Below, one piece after another: positions 1-12,249 of a stretch of DNA of 64,000 nt. The DNA is from Proteles cristata cristata. Taxonomy: Eukaryota > Chordata > Mammalia > Carnivora > Hyaenidae. The notes under the pieces were generated by a model that saw only the letters and a list, made by a program, of their open reading frames with translations, was not told where the DNA came from and ran no database searches. The position numbers were made by a program, and so were the translations under genes. The DNA lies in NCBI GenBank assembly GCA_017311185.1, contig JAESUZ010003161.1:1783501-1847500 (forward strand), in the 5' to 3' direction. The stretch's first letter is position 1. The number at the start of each line of letters is the position of its first letter.

Positions 1-729
1 TCACGAATTCATCCCCTATTGAAACACACATGATAGATTTAAGTGTGTCCTTCTTAACATCACCATAAAACAGATGTTTTCAGAGCCTGGCAAAACCTCA
101 GCTACATAATCAACCTATAGGCCCTTCGTTTGTTTCAACTCTAAACTTTCTATTCAAATGGAGCTTTGGTGGAGAGTTAATTTACTTTGGAGGAAACTAT
201 TTCGCAATCAAATTTGCAAGCCCAGTGAATTCAAGACACTAGTGAATTCCAAACACTGTGGATGTGTTTGCTTGCAAGATTTCTGTCCTAAGAACAGGAA
301 CTGTGAGGCATGCACCTTTTTATATCACATACAAATGAGTTTTAGGAAACTCTCTGTAATTAGATAATAGCTACAGACTGTTAGAACTAAAATTAACTGA
401 ATAAAAGATATTTACTTCAAACCTGGCTTCCTCTGCTTTAATTTAAAACTGTATTTAAGGCTAGAATGTTATCTTTTTTTTAGACAAGCATATCAAGGAT
501 ATAATTAAATGTTTTGAATCCAGTCATTGAATATTGACAGCCATTTAAAAACTGCATCAAATTTGAAAGATAATACACAATAAAATACAAATATAAAGAG
601 TAATTAGGAATAAGGCTGTAGAAGACAGTCTACGAAGCAATGTCTATATATATATTGCTATTCATGAAAAAATAGAAAACAAATTTTGGAATTAATTTTG
701 CTTAATTGGAAAATCATAGTCCTATCTAT
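1..729. other. Unique AT-rich sequence, nothing recognised
   Basis: No repeat family, RNA gene or convincing exon is visible. The open frame at 158-367 (69 codons) has no recognisable domain and no splice or promoter context, so it is treated as chance. Confidence 0.6.
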
Positions 730-910
730 TTTTTTAAGTTTATTTATTTATTTTGAGGAAGGGAGAGAGTAGAGAGAGAAAAGAGAGAATCACAAGTAGG
801 CTCGCCACTGTCTGCAGAGAATCAGATGCTTGGTTTCAACTCACAAACTGCAAGATCATGCCCTAAGATGAAATCAAGAGCAGGGAGCTTAACCACCCAG
901 GCAACCCTAC
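730..910 (-). mobile_element. Felid tRNA-Lys SINE (older copy)
   Basis: The antisense copy starts with a T-rich/TTTATTTATTT tail, followed by a GAGAGA-rich body, a degraded B-box region and a degenerate head ending near CCACCCAGGCA. It is strongly diverged and shortened in the middle. I see no clear target-site duplication, which is consistent with age. Confidence 0.85.
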
Positions 911-1149
911 CCACATTTTACTTAGCTATCCATAGATGGAATTCTTTCAGGCAGTATTGCAAATAAGAATAATACTTAAAATTTCAAGTGTATTTTATAG
1001 AATCTCAGAATATGCTAATATAGCCACATAGCATACAGCTATTGGATATTACAAAATTAAATGATATTTAGATGATGGAGAATATCCAGCTAAATTTCTA
1101 ATTAATTCTTCTTTTAGAGAAGAAAAGGTGGAGATATAGGCTTCAATTT

Positions 1150-1390
1150 GGGGTGCCTCAGTGGCTCAGTGGTTTAAGCCTCTAACTGCTGATTTTGGCT
1201 CAGGTCATAATCTTACACTCGGTTGTGAGATGGAGCCCATGTCAGGCTCTGTACTGACAGCACAGACCCTGCTTGAGATTCTCTTTCTCACTCCTTCTCC
1301 CTCTGACCCTCCCCCACTCATTCTCTCTCTTTCTCTCAAAATAAATAAATAAACTTAAAAAAATTAAAAACAAAATAAATAAATAAAAAA
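1150..1390 (+). mobile_element. Felid tRNA-Lys SINE
   Basis: The sense copy has head GGGGTGCCTCAGTGGCTCAG, a pyrimidine-rich body and an extended AAATAAATAAA tail running to about 1390. The B box is mutated (GGTTGTGAGATGGAGCCC). The 63-codon frame inside it is a SINE frame, not a gene. Confidence 0.9.
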
Positions 1391-1451
1391 CAGGTCAGAA
1401 ATCACTACAGCTGTACCGTACACAGGTAATTAACTTACCTATTTCTTTCAT

Positions 1452-1560
1452 CTACTTAACATTTATTTACTGATCTTCTCTCATGCTCCAGGGACTGAGC
1501 TAGATGCTAATACACCAAATAACTAGCAACTCTAATCCTTGAAGAATCCACGCCACAACA
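1452..1560 (-). mobile_element. Possible L2 3'-end fragment
   Basis: A short stretch begins with the ACATTTATTTACTGA and GAGCTAGATGCTAATACACC pattern typical of the antisense L2 terminus. It is short and diverged. The rest of 1391-2089 shows nothing recognisable. Confidence 0.4.
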
Positions 1561-2107
1561 CACAAAGAAAAATTTAGATAACAATCTAGACATGCAACTT
1601 CAATATCTAGAAATGAAACTTAATACCACTACGTGAGTCTGCTGCTCAAATTATTTGCCTAAATGAAATAGATAATTGAAATGCCTTTATTCTATTTTGC
1701 TGTCAACGTAGTTTAAACTTTATAACTAAGATTAAATGCTCCTATGAACAATGTATCCAAAATGTAGCTAATGTATCCAAAACACATGGTGGCCCACACC
1801 TCACTAGTTGTAGTACCCCGGAATATGACAACACTGCAGGATACCTATATCCTCCTGAAAACCCATTTTAACTTTAATATTAATGACTTTTAGTGTTTAT
1901 GTTAAAACATAATATGCCTGACAAAAGAAACTTTCATGTGAATTTTCAAGGTTAAAGATGAGACTTCAGAAATCCTCATTGATGCAATGTGGAATTTAGC
2001 TTCTGTATATTCTTACACATTTACATTTTGGTAAAAAAGTTTGCAGAGGACATCCTTAAATGATTTTTCCTCATTATACTTAATGCATTAGAATTCAGCA
2101 GAAGACT

Positions 2108-2322
2108 GGGGCGCCTGGGTGGCTTAGTCGGTTAAGCGTCCGACTTTCGCTTAGGTCATGATCTCACGGTTCGTGGGTTCGAGCCCCGCGTCGGGCTCTG
2201 TGCTGACTGCCAGCTCAGAGCCTGGAGCCTGTTTCAGTCTGTGACTCCTCTCTCTCTGACCCTTCCCTGCTCACGCTGTCTCTCTCTCTCTCTAGAAATA
2301 AATAAAAAAAAAAAAAAAAAAA
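2108..2322 (+). mobile_element. Young felid SINE with perfect 17-bp TSD
   Basis: Full-length sense SINE with an intact head, a near-consensus B box (GGTTCGTGGGTTCGAGCCCC) and the young-cohort body (CAGTCTGTGACT, then CTGACCC). The tail is CTAGAAATAAATA plus A19. The duplication AGAATTCAGCAGAAGAC is identical at 2090-2106 and 2323-2339, so the insertion is recent. Confidence 0.97.
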
Positions 2323-2339
2323 AGAATTCAGCAGAAGAC

Positions 2340-3285
2340 ATGGCCCATGATACCTTTTAATCTATAGAAATGAATCCAGTAGATTTCCATTTTCTCCCCA
2401 CATTTCTTCCACCCAATCATAAAAGACTTTGAGTGCAAGAATAAAGACATGGCCATCATGCCTTATGTGCTGTGAGAGGGTGATTTTATCAACCAACTCG
2501 CCACCACCTAGCCAGGTACCCAGGTACATTGTCAGACCCACTCTAGAGTTTATCAGAAGCCTAAACAAGTCATCACAAATTAAATACAATAATTTATGTA
2601 TTTGTCGTCCTCCTTTATAAGATCTGCTTTGCTTATTTTGCTTCTGATTTAACCTAAAGGTTCTAGAATAGTTTGCTGGGTGTTCTTCATAGCCATCAAA
2701 GGCCATCGTTTTTACAATGGAATGTTTGCAAATTACAGTACTCCATGTAAGGAGTAAGGCTCATGCATTCTCAATTCTGTAGGCAGGATAAACCTGCACA
2801 AATCTGTATGTTTAAAGAAATGGTCCAATATGAAATATAGTATGCAAGAAGAGCGCACAGGGAAGGGAAACAGGAAATTATAAATTTTTATATGAATATT
2901 ACCCTCAAGCCAGTCATAAAGGGAAAAGAAAAACACAGCAGCAACTATATCTTGTAGACCACCAACACAGAATAATGCAAATAAAGGGCATTAATAAATC
3001 ATTTCTTAAAATGTGTCTATAGCCAAGTTTCTATGTGTAAATCTTTGAAGAACACAGCTTCCACAAAATTACTAATTTTAAAAAGTGTATTATCAAGGCA
3101 TTATTTAAAGAATCTTTAGGATATTTTTTAAATGTCATATATTGTATTTTTTCACAAAACTAGAATGGCATCATTACATTGAAGGTAATGAAAAAAATGG
3201 CCTACAGGCTAAATCTTTAATAGATGAATCAATGACCATTAATGTGGGGTAAGAAAACTGTTTTAAGTAATATTTATAGTTATTA
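2340..3285. other. Unique sequence, no feature recognised
   Basis: Opposing open frames near 2362-2706 and 2429-2620 overlap each other and show no domain. No element is recognised here. The 114-codon minus-strand frame has no initiator or splice context that would support it. Confidence 0.5.
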
Positions 3286-3425
3286 CAGTACTTATATATA
3301 ATATTATATGTATATACTTATATTTTGTGATGATATATAATATATAAACATACATGAAATACTTATGTGTATATCTAGTACTTATATATAGTGCTTATAA
3401 GTACTTTTATTACTTAATTGACACT
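3286..3425. repeat. AT-rich low-complexity tract
   Basis: TATATA-rich sequence in which the block AGTACTTATATATA recurs with slight variation (near 3288 and 3379). This suggests small local duplications. Confidence 0.7.
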
Positions 3426-3462
3426 TATAAACTGACTTCTATCATGACATCTTATGTGCTAT

Positions 3463-3665
3463 ATTTTTTTAAGCTTGGATATTTATTTTGAGAGAGAGAG
3501 GGAGAGAGAGAGAGAGAATATGAACAGGGGAGGGACAGAGAGAGAGAGGAAGAGAGAAAATCTGAAGCAGGCTCTGCGCTGACAGGGGGCTTGATCCCAT
3601 GATCCCAGGATCATGACCTGAGCCGAAGTCAGGTCACTTCACTGACTAAGTCACCAAGGCACCCC
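3463..3665 (-). mobile_element. Felid tRNA-Lys SINE
   Basis: Antisense copy with a long (GA)n body and a head ending GTCACCAAGGCACCCC. The imperfect duplication TATGTGCTAT/TATGTGCCAT (3453-3462 and 3666-3675) marks the ends. Confidence 0.93.
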
Positions 3666-3799
3666 TATGTGCCATTTTTAATATATGCAAATACGAGTAG
3701 TAAGAAGCGACTTCTTTTTCTAATCTTTTGAGCTGATCTAGTCCTCTGCCATGGCTTAAATTATTACCCATAGAGAGATACCCCATCTTTTTATAACTT

Positions 3800-4756
3800 C
3801 AGCCCAGATCTCATTTCAGATATCCAGACTCAAACATATACCTGTCTAATCCACACTCTTTGGATTCTTCCAAGACACCCAAAAGTCAGTATGTTCAGAA
3901 TCAAATTCAAGCTCTCTGGCTACCCACTCCACCACATCTTCAAATCACAACCAACTAATGGTAAAATCTTCCATGCCATCAGATGAGCAAAAAATTGGAT
4001 TCATTTTTGGCAACCATGCTCCCTCCCCTATCTCCTATGTCAAGGCTCTAGGGAAGTTCCTCCATTCTTACTTTCTAAATGTATCCCACACCCATGGGCT
4101 CCTCTGAAGGTGCACTGATGTTAGCCTGGTCTGAACTATCAAATTCTCTCACTTGGACCTCCCCCAATGGCTCCCCAGCTGCTCCAGTCACATCCACTTG
4201 TCAGCCAGCCTTTCACCGTCATGTCTGCTATACTGTGTTCAAAATGGTCTTTTCAAACTGCAAATCTTATTATTCATTGTTTTTGAGCTAATGATTTCCC
4301 CCTTGTTCTTAGGATGATGAACAAAATTCTTATCGCAGCCAACAAGGCAACTCTGTCTTTCACCTGGTGCCTTGCTGGCAACCACTCAGTCCCCATCCCA
4401 GCAGCGCTGGCCTTCCTGCACGTGCTCAGACACACAGTGCCTCTTAGCACCAGAGAGCCTTAAAAGCTTCTTTTCAACCTGGAACATTGTCCCACATGTT
4501 CGGCCACGAATCTTCCTTGTCTAGTTGGCCACGAATCTTCCTTCAGATCTCAGGACAGTCATTACTTCCTTCATGCTCCTCTATTATGTAATTTGATATT
4601 TACATCTGTGATTCTTTGATTAATACCTGTCTCATCCACATCTGTAAGCTTCTTGAGAAGGAGGTACATCTGATCTTGCTCCACATTGTGTTCCTAGCAC
4701 CTAGTAGAGTGTCTGACACGTAATAAATACTCAAAATATTTCTTGAAATCATGAAT
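3800..4756 (+). mobile_element. LINE2 (L2) 3' portion, sense
   Basis: Ancient CR1-clade LINE remnant. The pieces appear in order: an ORF2 C-terminal-type stretch (CAGAATCAAATTCAAGCTCT, then the region around 4350-4480), the 3' UTR (CTGTAAGCTTCTTGAGAAGG) and the terminal CCTAGCACCTAGTAGAGTG ... AATAAATACTCAAAATATTT. All frames are broken. A 17-bp direct duplication (GGCCACGAATCTTCCTT) lies inside at 4502-4518 and 4527-4543. Confidence 0.75.
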
Positions 4757-4794
4757 GCCTGCAGAAAAGTAGGGGTGAACAATCAATGAATATT

Positions 4795-4916
4795 TACTCT
4801 ACATTTTATAAGCATTTTCCACTTAGCTTCCATGAGCCCATAATACAGATGAAGAAACTGAAGCTTAGAAAAGTTAAATTGTCTTGTTCAAGGTCACAAA
4901 GTTAATAAAAGTTTTG
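4795..4916 (-). mobile_element. MIR fragment
   Basis: Reads as antisense MIR: CAGATGAAGAAACTGAAGC, then AGAAAAGTTAAATTGTCTTG and CAAGGTCACAAAGTTA. This is the typical MIR core and 3' half. Confidence 0.85.
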
Positions 4917-6184
4917 TTAAAGTTTATGCCTACATCTTCTTACTCTGTGTCGAGAATCTTTATATGTGGGCATTTGCTGATTTTAAGCACCCAAGCATCC
5001 ATTCACCTTATTCTGCTAATGGTACCCTTAGTTTCCTTTGGAGAAATAGGCCTTTTCCACCCTCACTCCATGTAATTTCAGTAAACCTAACTTAATTTTT
5101 GGTTTCAGCAACAGCAATCAAAATACATAAAGAAAACTAAGAAAATGAGAGGTGGCAGAAGGAAAGACTCTAAAACAAAAATTGACCATCATTTTTAAAT
5201 GGTGTGCAATATGATCTTTTATATATGAAATTATATTTACATAAAAATATGTAACATGATAGTCATAAAAAATCAATGTAGATTATGTCAGAGTATTAGA
5301 TTTGAGATGATTTTTTAAGATCTATAAAAAGATACCCTTTTAAGCTCTGACTTTTCAGAAAATGTCATATCTATTTGACCAAGAGAAAAAAAAATGAAGA
5401 AAGCTTTTATTTTTTAATTCTAATTTTATGTTTTAATCTTAAAATGGTGGAAAAGCTGAGTATTTAGAGGTCTTAGTTTAGATAGAAACCTCGCTCCATG
5501 ACTGAGAGACCATGATTGCTGCCCAAACTTTATTTCACAGATGCTGTTCCCTCCTTTCTCCCAAACTACTTTCAGCCAAGATACGCACACATTGAGCCAA
5601 GAGTGAATGTGCTTTTTATATGTTTTTAAAATTAATTTTAAATAGTTTTATTCTCAAGTTACCCTCATCCCTTAATCATTTTTGTAAGTTTTTTTGTGAA
5701 TTCTTAAGTACTTCCTTACTTCTGGGTTGTCAACCAAAATTAGTAATTCTATATAAAACTTTATGGAAATTAAAAACTTCATCATCATGGGTAAGACCAA
5801 TATTAACTGAAGAAAAAAAAAAACAAACAACTTTGGAAACCGGAAAAATTAATTCTCATGCATGGTGTCATATAGATGCATTGATAATCAAAAAGATGAA
5901 ATCTCTAAGTATATAAAAATAAAGTAGAAATGTACTTTGGAGAACTACTAAGTAACATAAGAAGTTTGTGCATATGGCAAAAGTTAATCTTTTAACTCCG
6001 TAATATCCAGTTCCTGGCATAATACCAGGCATATAGTAAACATTTAATTAATGTTTTTTTGAGCAAATGAATAAAAGTTATCAGCAGGTGTCTAAAAATA
6101 GCTGATGATTATAAACAATCCTATTTTACATAGCTTTGTACAATGACTTTCAACATTTGCCAGTTAAAATGGATTATTTTTAAA
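4917..6184. other. Mostly unique sequence; small L2 terminus at about 5985-6080
   Basis: Only one recognisable piece is present: CCTGGCATAATACCAGGCAT ... AGTAAACATTTAATTAATG, which resembles a sense L2 3' terminus. The remainder is AT-rich with no exon-like structure. Confidence 0.45.
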
Positions 6185-7075
6185 ATATTAAGAAAAGATA
6201 GACTTTCATTTCTAGCCAAGAGGGAGTCAAGACAGCCAACTTACTCTTCTGCTTTTTTAAACAACGAGGAAAAAATGAGGAAAAAAAGAAAGAATGGTTT
6301 TCCAAACATTGGATGGCCATATAGGAGGGTGATTCTTACAAGAGGAGATACAAATGAAGCGATCTGTGATTGTACCAGATTATTGTCTGGACACGTCCCT
6401 GGGATTTAGTACAGGAAAAGGGAATATAGATGGGGCCCTGTGGTCTTTCTGAGTTGAGATGGAATGGGGAGTCCAGGAAGTCCAAGAAGACTAGAGTTCT
6501 CAGGAGTGAGTACCGAAGATGAGAAAGAGACAATTAAGGCAAGCTCCGGGGACCTATGGAGACTGCCTCCCTGCTGTGGGAAAGAGCCACTAAAAAGAAA
6601 TAGGCAAAACCATCTTTGGAACTCACACAGACTAAGAATAGTTTGTATCCAGAAGCCAGAGTAGAAAAACCTCATAATTTATGGAGTAAAGGATAGAATA
6701 CCCAGATATTGCCATAGCAATGGGGGAAAATCAGCCCTAAATTGAAGATGTCTCTAAACCTGCCAAGCTTCAACACAATCCTTGAAAAGCTAAAACTCTT
6801 TTCAAGGAACTCAAAAATCTGATAAAAATTATAGGCAAGCAAAGAAGCAGGCATGTATGTCCCAGGATGAGGAGAAAAATCCATTAAGTGAACCTGATCC
6901 AGAAATGGCATAGCTGATAGAATTTGTAGACAATCCTAAGAGTTATCATGAGTTGTGATAACTATAGTTTGTATCTTGCAGAGAATAGAGGAAGCCATAA
7001 GCATGTTTAAGAGAAACACGGAACATAGAAAAAGACCTAAATTCAACTTCCAAAAAGAAAAAATATTGGGATATT
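6185..7075 (+). mobile_element. L1M/HAL1-type 5' region and ORF1 start, sense
   Basis: Old L1 remnant. It begins around CTAGCCAAGAGGGAGTCAAG and continues through a 5' UTR-like stretch. It then enters sequence resembling ORF1 (CTTGAAAAGCTAAAACTCTT, GAACCTGATCCAGAAATGGC, AAGCATGTTTAAGAGAAACA). The opposite strand of 39.3-41.5 kb carries the same module, which supports the call. Open frames inside are short and interrupted. Confidence 0.6.
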
Positions 7076-7120
7076 TTTAAATTTTATTTTGGCTTGTTTG
7101 CTTTAAATACAATGTATAAG

Positions 7121-7355
7121 GGGTGCCTGGGTGGCTCAGTCAGTTGAGCGACTGACTTGATTTCTGCTCAGGTCATGATCCCAGAGTTGTGAGACTGAGC
7201 CCCGCATCAGGCTCCATGATGAACATGGATCCTGCTTAAGATTCTTTCCCTCTCCCCCTACCCCTCTCCTTCTCCCCCTGACTCATGCTTTCTTTCTGCT
7301 TCTATGATACATACATACATAATCACATACCTCCATACCTACCTATATACATACA
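7121..7355 (+). mobile_element. Felid SINE with (TACA)n tail
   Basis: Sense copy with head GGGTGCCTGGGTGGCTCAGT. The A-rich tail has evolved into an ATACATACATAC-type microsatellite (about 7308-7355). Flanked by TACAATGTATAAG (7108-7120) and TACAATGTTTAAG (7356-7368), one mismatch. Confidence 0.94.
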
Positions 7356-7368
7356 TACAATGTTTAAG

Positions 7369-8890
7369 GAGAAAGCATATAGAAATTATCTTGGGAATTT
7401 TTTGGTCACAAATATGGAGGTTTTATCAATTTAAAATGAAATGTCCTTAAAATAATTGAGCCAAACATGTGTTATGAATGGATTTTCTTTTTATTGTTCT
7501 CGGCCTTTTATTGTTTCACACTAATCTTCCCCCACCTAGAAAACCATGGTCTTATAAGCTCTTGGAAACCCCATCCAGGCAGAGGGAAAGTGAAGGGTCT
7601 TTGTGGATCAGCAGTGGGGACCCCTGCCACTCAAGGAGCCTCTGCTGTGATGGTGTCACTGTTTTTCTTGGTCACTGCTCATTGTTTTGGCATCTTCCTT
7701 CCCTGGAAGTTATCTACTATCTCTGCTTCCCCAGGCATAATGGACTAATGGCCTCCCAATCAAAATGATTTGTGGGAAAGTAGAATGCAAACCTCAAATT
7801 ACTACTTTTAAACTTTTGTGTTAGTCATGTAAGAATTTGATTACATAAAACCTCCATCACCAAGACTTTTATATAGAAATTATCAAAACTATACTTTGTA
7901 AACTGTTCATAGTAGAGTCTACAATCTCTTATGGGGCTCTTTGAAGAATCCTCTGGTTTTTCTATAACTGTATACAAATTGTAACATCAGGAAAAATCCT
8001 GTTGTAAATCATCAAATAGCTATCATCCAATTGCATGCTAGTTGTAAAAAATGAGATTCAGTAACATTTTGTTTGTTTACTTACCAAAATATTTCTTTCC
8101 TTGCCAAATACATTTAATTATGTTTTAATTGGTTTCCATTCAAGTTCATGATCTCAACATTGAAATTTTCTTTGCTAAAAGATGTCACCTCTTCCAAAGT
8201 TCACATGTTACTTTAATAACAGAAAATAACTCTGGAGGATTCTGCCCTAAAATGTGAGATTCTGAGGGACAGTGAACCACATTTTACTTTTAAGTTATTT
8301 TTTTTAAAGCATTTCACATCTAATCTAAGATGGTCCCATTGAACTATGTCTAAGAGAAAAGTAAATATTTATGCAAATTTGGTGAGTTATTTATGTTTTA
8401 TGATAGGTATATTTATGGAACAACCTTTTGAAGAACTAGTTTGATGTACTTTGGCATCAGCAATTGAACTTTGAGTACAATGGATGAGTTTGTCAGCTAT
8501 AGAACTGTTTCACATGAACAAAACAAAGATTTTCTTGCACTTTTTCATTAAATATAAATAACACAGAGTATTTATCTCTTATAAGTCCATAATACAAGTT
8601 AAAATAGTATTTGGCCTAAGTATTGGAAAATGATCACTATGAAAAATGAAATCGTTTTGCTTCTTAAAATGTTTTGTAAATTAATGCTCTTATGGATAAA
8701 GCACATTAGTAATGACCACAAGATTAAAGGAATGACTGACAACTGATTTGTGTTTCATTCAGGCAAATTACAGACTTCAGACTTCACCATTCATCCACAT
8801 CATGAAAATGATCATGAAATACATCTAAATAACTATTAAAAAGAAAATGCATACTACACTTGACCTCTCCTTCAAAAAATTATAATTATT
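7369..8890. other. Unique AT-rich sequence, nothing recognised
   Basis: The two overlapping plus-strand open frames at 7467-7768 give cysteine- and leucine-rich translations in different frames, with no domain. I see no exon boundaries that would make them credible. Confidence 0.5.
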
Positions 8891-8894
8891 TTTA

Positions 8895-9170
8895 TTTTAA
8901 AAAGTATCTTAGGTAGGAATAACAGGAACTCCAAAAAGCCAGTGGCTCACCCACTCAAGTGTGTATTTTCCCATGTACAAGGTCAGGGGCAGAAGGCCCA
9001 GGACTGCTGTGGCAGGTCCGTGGGGTCTCAAGATACTCAGGATCTCCTGTCTTTTCCACCCGACCATTTTTGGTGAATTGCCCCCTTACTTAGGGTAATT
9101 TCATGATCCAGAATGGATGTTAGAGTTCTCACTGTATTGCTCACATTCCAGACAATAGGAAAAAGAATAA
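8895..9170. mobile_element. Old mammalian interspersed repeat, family unresolved
   Basis: The pattern AAGCCAGTGGCTCACCCACT ... CCCATGTACAAGGTCAGGGG ... TTCATGATCCAGAATGGATG ... TTCCAGACAATAGG resembles a common mammal-wide repeat. I recognise the sequence but cannot name the subfamily safely. It resembles the block at 49.7-50.0 kb. Confidence 0.4.
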
Positions 9171-10079
9171 AAGCAAAATGAGTCTTCCTCTAAAGTCACT
9201 TTAAACCGTCTTCTTAGAAATCTCTTAAAACACATCCACTCTTTCACATATAAACTGGATGGGTACAACAGCCTCAAATTTCCTTGGAATTATCATTTTT
9301 GTTTGAAGTGGCCCTATGGTCAGCTAAAAATTGGAATTCCATTGGGAAGGAGACAAAGGGTATTGAGTTGGCTACTGGCACTCTCACTCTCATGACTCTG
9401 CTGACAACACATTCACTAAAAATAATTTGGAAGACTGAGGAAAGAAAACACAAGATTGAATTCTTGCTTCTTGATGTGAGGACATACTAACACATCCTAA
9501 TGCAAAAGAAGAAAATGCTCTACCCTATAAGCATGGAGGTAAGAGAAGTCACAAAGTCTGACACTGATCTTTGCATAAATAAATTAAACAGACCCCAAAG
9601 ATGGCATTCGAGATTAGAATTTTTATAGATTATAATACCTGGCATTCTCACAACATTGAGAAAAGTAGGTGACAAGCCTTGGAATAAAATTTTTAAGCAA
9701 TTGACAAAAAAAAAAAAAACCAGGAGACTGAGTCAGTACATTTTCAGTGGCCAACTCAGATTTAGCACACACAAAAAATGTATATTCATGCTTTCTATCT
9801 GCTGTAATTAATCCTTTTGTAGACCATCCCTGTTTGATCTAGGTGTTTGGGAAGGGAAATAATTACAAGGTTTCCTGCCAGGCCATTTCCCTGGACAACG
9901 TGAGAGGTAATTCCAGAGAGGTTCAACAGAGAGAGCCTATGGGACAGTAAGGCCTGCTTGGAAGTGTCATGTGGCCTACAATCTACCACCAGCTCTTGAC
10001 ACCCCCATCTCTTAACCTTTGCAGCTGTCCTGACCATTGGAAAGAAATAGAGAGGCATAAACACCTTAGAATTCTGGCT
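9171..10079. other. Unique sequence, nothing recognised
   Basis: Contains a short A14 run near 9706. The 89-codon minus-strand frame at 9795-10064 has no recognised domain. No element is identified. Confidence 0.5.
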
Positions 10080-10290
10080 GACAGAACTGAGTTCATGCCT
10101 GCTTTTTATGACAAGCTAGGTGGCAATCCTTGGTACAGTTAGCCATTTTAAGTCTTGATATTCTCATAATTCAGGGATGATAATATTAATAGTACCTACC
10201 TCATGGAGTTGTTTTGAGAATTAAAAGCTTGGTAGAGTGCTCTACACATAGTGAATGTAGTGAATGCTCAATAAATATTAGCTATGCTGC
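10080..10290 (+). mobile_element. MIR, nearly full length
   Basis: Sense MIR. The 5' part is degraded. The core region is around TCTTGATATTCTCATAATTC, followed by GTACCTACCTCATGGAGTTG, TTTTGAGAATTAAAAGCTTG and a terminal GAATGCTCAATAAATATTAG. Confidence 0.88.
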
Positions 10291-11570
10291 ACCTTGTAGT
10301 CACATTGGTGTACAGTGGAACCTACTTACTAGCTAAATAAATGACACTTCTAAGTGTCAACTTCTCAAGGGTCTGGCACCTAGCAGGTTTGAAATAAAAT
10401 GTAATGACTTTTGTGATAAATCCTATGTGTATTTTATTCTGAAATGTATATATCTGAATGCTTTGTTTTTCTTCTTGTGTATAAAGAACTATCAGTTGCA
10501 GTAGAATCATTATAGAAGCTCAAGAGTTTTGGAATTTGTATTATGTCTTCTGTTTCCTCTGCTTTCTCTAGACTACTCAAAGATGAACAACTGAGTTTTC
10601 TCAGTGTGAGTTCTGGAAATTTTCTCCTACAAATTATTTTAACTGTCAGTGTATTTTATTATAATATGCCAATGAACATGATATATTTCCTACAGTCTTT
10701 ATACCCTTCTCAAGCGATGATAAAATAAGATAAATTATTTAGAGGGCAGATATGCATTTGACTTAGTCATAAGCCAGTATAATATAAGGTCCTTGCCTCT
10801 TAGATCTGACACAAACTACTTTCATTAAGTGATATACAGAATGTTGAAATAACTCTGCATGTGTAAGCTTACATTTTGATTCCATTAGAATGCACAAAAA
10901 TCATGGTACTTAAGCTACATTCTCAAAAGGGATCATCCTGTATCTGCCAAATCTTAAAGACTCCAGACTTCTGGATTCCAGAAGTGAGCTCACTGAACTA
11001 AATATTTGGAAAGGGGGTAAATGTATTTTCCCAAAAAGGGAATAAATCTACCATAGGAAAATTAGCCAGGGAGGGAGAGAGATTACCCTCGGGACAAGCA
11101 CAGTTGAATTTATATACAGTCCATTAGTCGATGATGTATTTAATGCATTGTGATGGTCAGAAAAGTCCAGTAAGGCCAGGGATCTGTACATAAGAGTGTT
11201 TGGCAACTGTTTTCAGGAAGCAGGTTATCTAGTTGAGTGTTACTGGTTACTGACTCTCCTGCTTTTATTTTTCACTTGGGCAAAACAGCAACTGTTTTAA
11301 GACCCATAGCCTGTTTTCATGGTAAAAATCCAGGTAGGGAATTACTTGAATTATTTTGCAGATAATTGTAAACCCAGAACTTAAGTTATTCCAATACCAG
11401 TGAAAGGCTGTTATATTTAAGATTGGAGTTTCAAGGTAAGATCCTCTCCTGTTCACTGAGTAGAAAACCTGTCGCCAGGTGACAGCTAGTATTTTCTAGT
11501 AGTGTTACTTTCTTCCTACAATTCTAGGTTATCTCAGCATAAGAAGATATTGTCCTATAGCTTCAGTTTC
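10291..11570. other. Unique sequence, nothing recognised
   Basis: AT-rich, without recognisable repeats. The stretch around 10960-11200 looks less eroded than its surroundings (balanced composition, no low complexity). There is no direct evidence of function. Confidence 0.45.
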
Positions 11571-11584
11571 AAAATGACATGTGT

Positions 11585-11786
11585 GGGGCGCCTGGGTAGC
11601 TCAGTCGGTAAAGCGTTCGACTTCAGCTCAGCTCATGACCTCGCGATTTGTGAGTTCAAGCCCCACATCGGGCTCTGTGTTGATGGCACAGAGCCTGGAG
11701 CCTGCTTCAAATTCTGTGTCTCCCTCTCTCTCTGCTCCTCTCATTCACGCTCTGTCTCTCTCACTCAAAATTAAATAAACATTAAA
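11585..11786 (+). mobile_element. Felid tRNA-Lys SINE (older cohort)
   Basis: Full-length sense copy of the older cohort (body CAAATTCTGTGTCTCCCTC). The imperfect duplication AAAATGACATGT (11571-11582) and AAAATGACGTGC (11787-11798) flanks it. Overlapping 65- and 90-codon frames are SINE-derived. Confidence 0.95.
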
Positions 11787-11799
11787 AAAATGACGTGCT

Positions 11800-12249
11800 A
11801 GAATTACTCGGATGCAAATCATACTCCTGTCTCATAGATCTCTCCAACTTCATTCATAAGCACTACAAATGAAACACAGGAACTTGGAAACATATCAGTT
11901 TTGGGGTTCAAATCTCAACACTACCACCAATTATGAGTTTCTTTCATGTACCCAACCACTTCTTTCCTTTCCCTAAAGATTGTCATCAAGCATAGGTGAC
12001 TTCAGAAGCCAGTACTTAAGAATAGCCTATATGTATAATATTTTTCTAAGAAAAAAATTTACTCACCATTATAATCCTTTATTAAACAGCCTGATAGCCA
12101 AAAGAGCATTTACACAAATAAATATGACATCTTTGGTTAGTGGAAGGAATAGTGGGTCTGAGTTAAGAAAATTGGAATTCAAAATGTGCTTCTAACTCTC
12201 ACAGGATTGTGACATAGAGCTAGTTAGTCTCTTAGTTCTTTGTTTATAA
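11800..12249. other. Unique sequence, nothing recognised
   Basis: Short AT-rich interval between a SINE and an antisense L2. The 71-codon frame at 11980-12195 shows no domain. Confidence 0.5.

Noticed and set aside
2108..2200. tRNA gene suggested by A- and B-box-like sequences
   Set aside because: It is the tRNA-derived head of a SINE, followed by the SINE body and tail and repeated 37 times. It does not have the context of a functional tRNA.
9700..9722. Poly(A) run as the end of a retrocopy
   Set aside because: No upstream transcript-like sequence, AATAAA signal or target duplication could be found around the A14 run.
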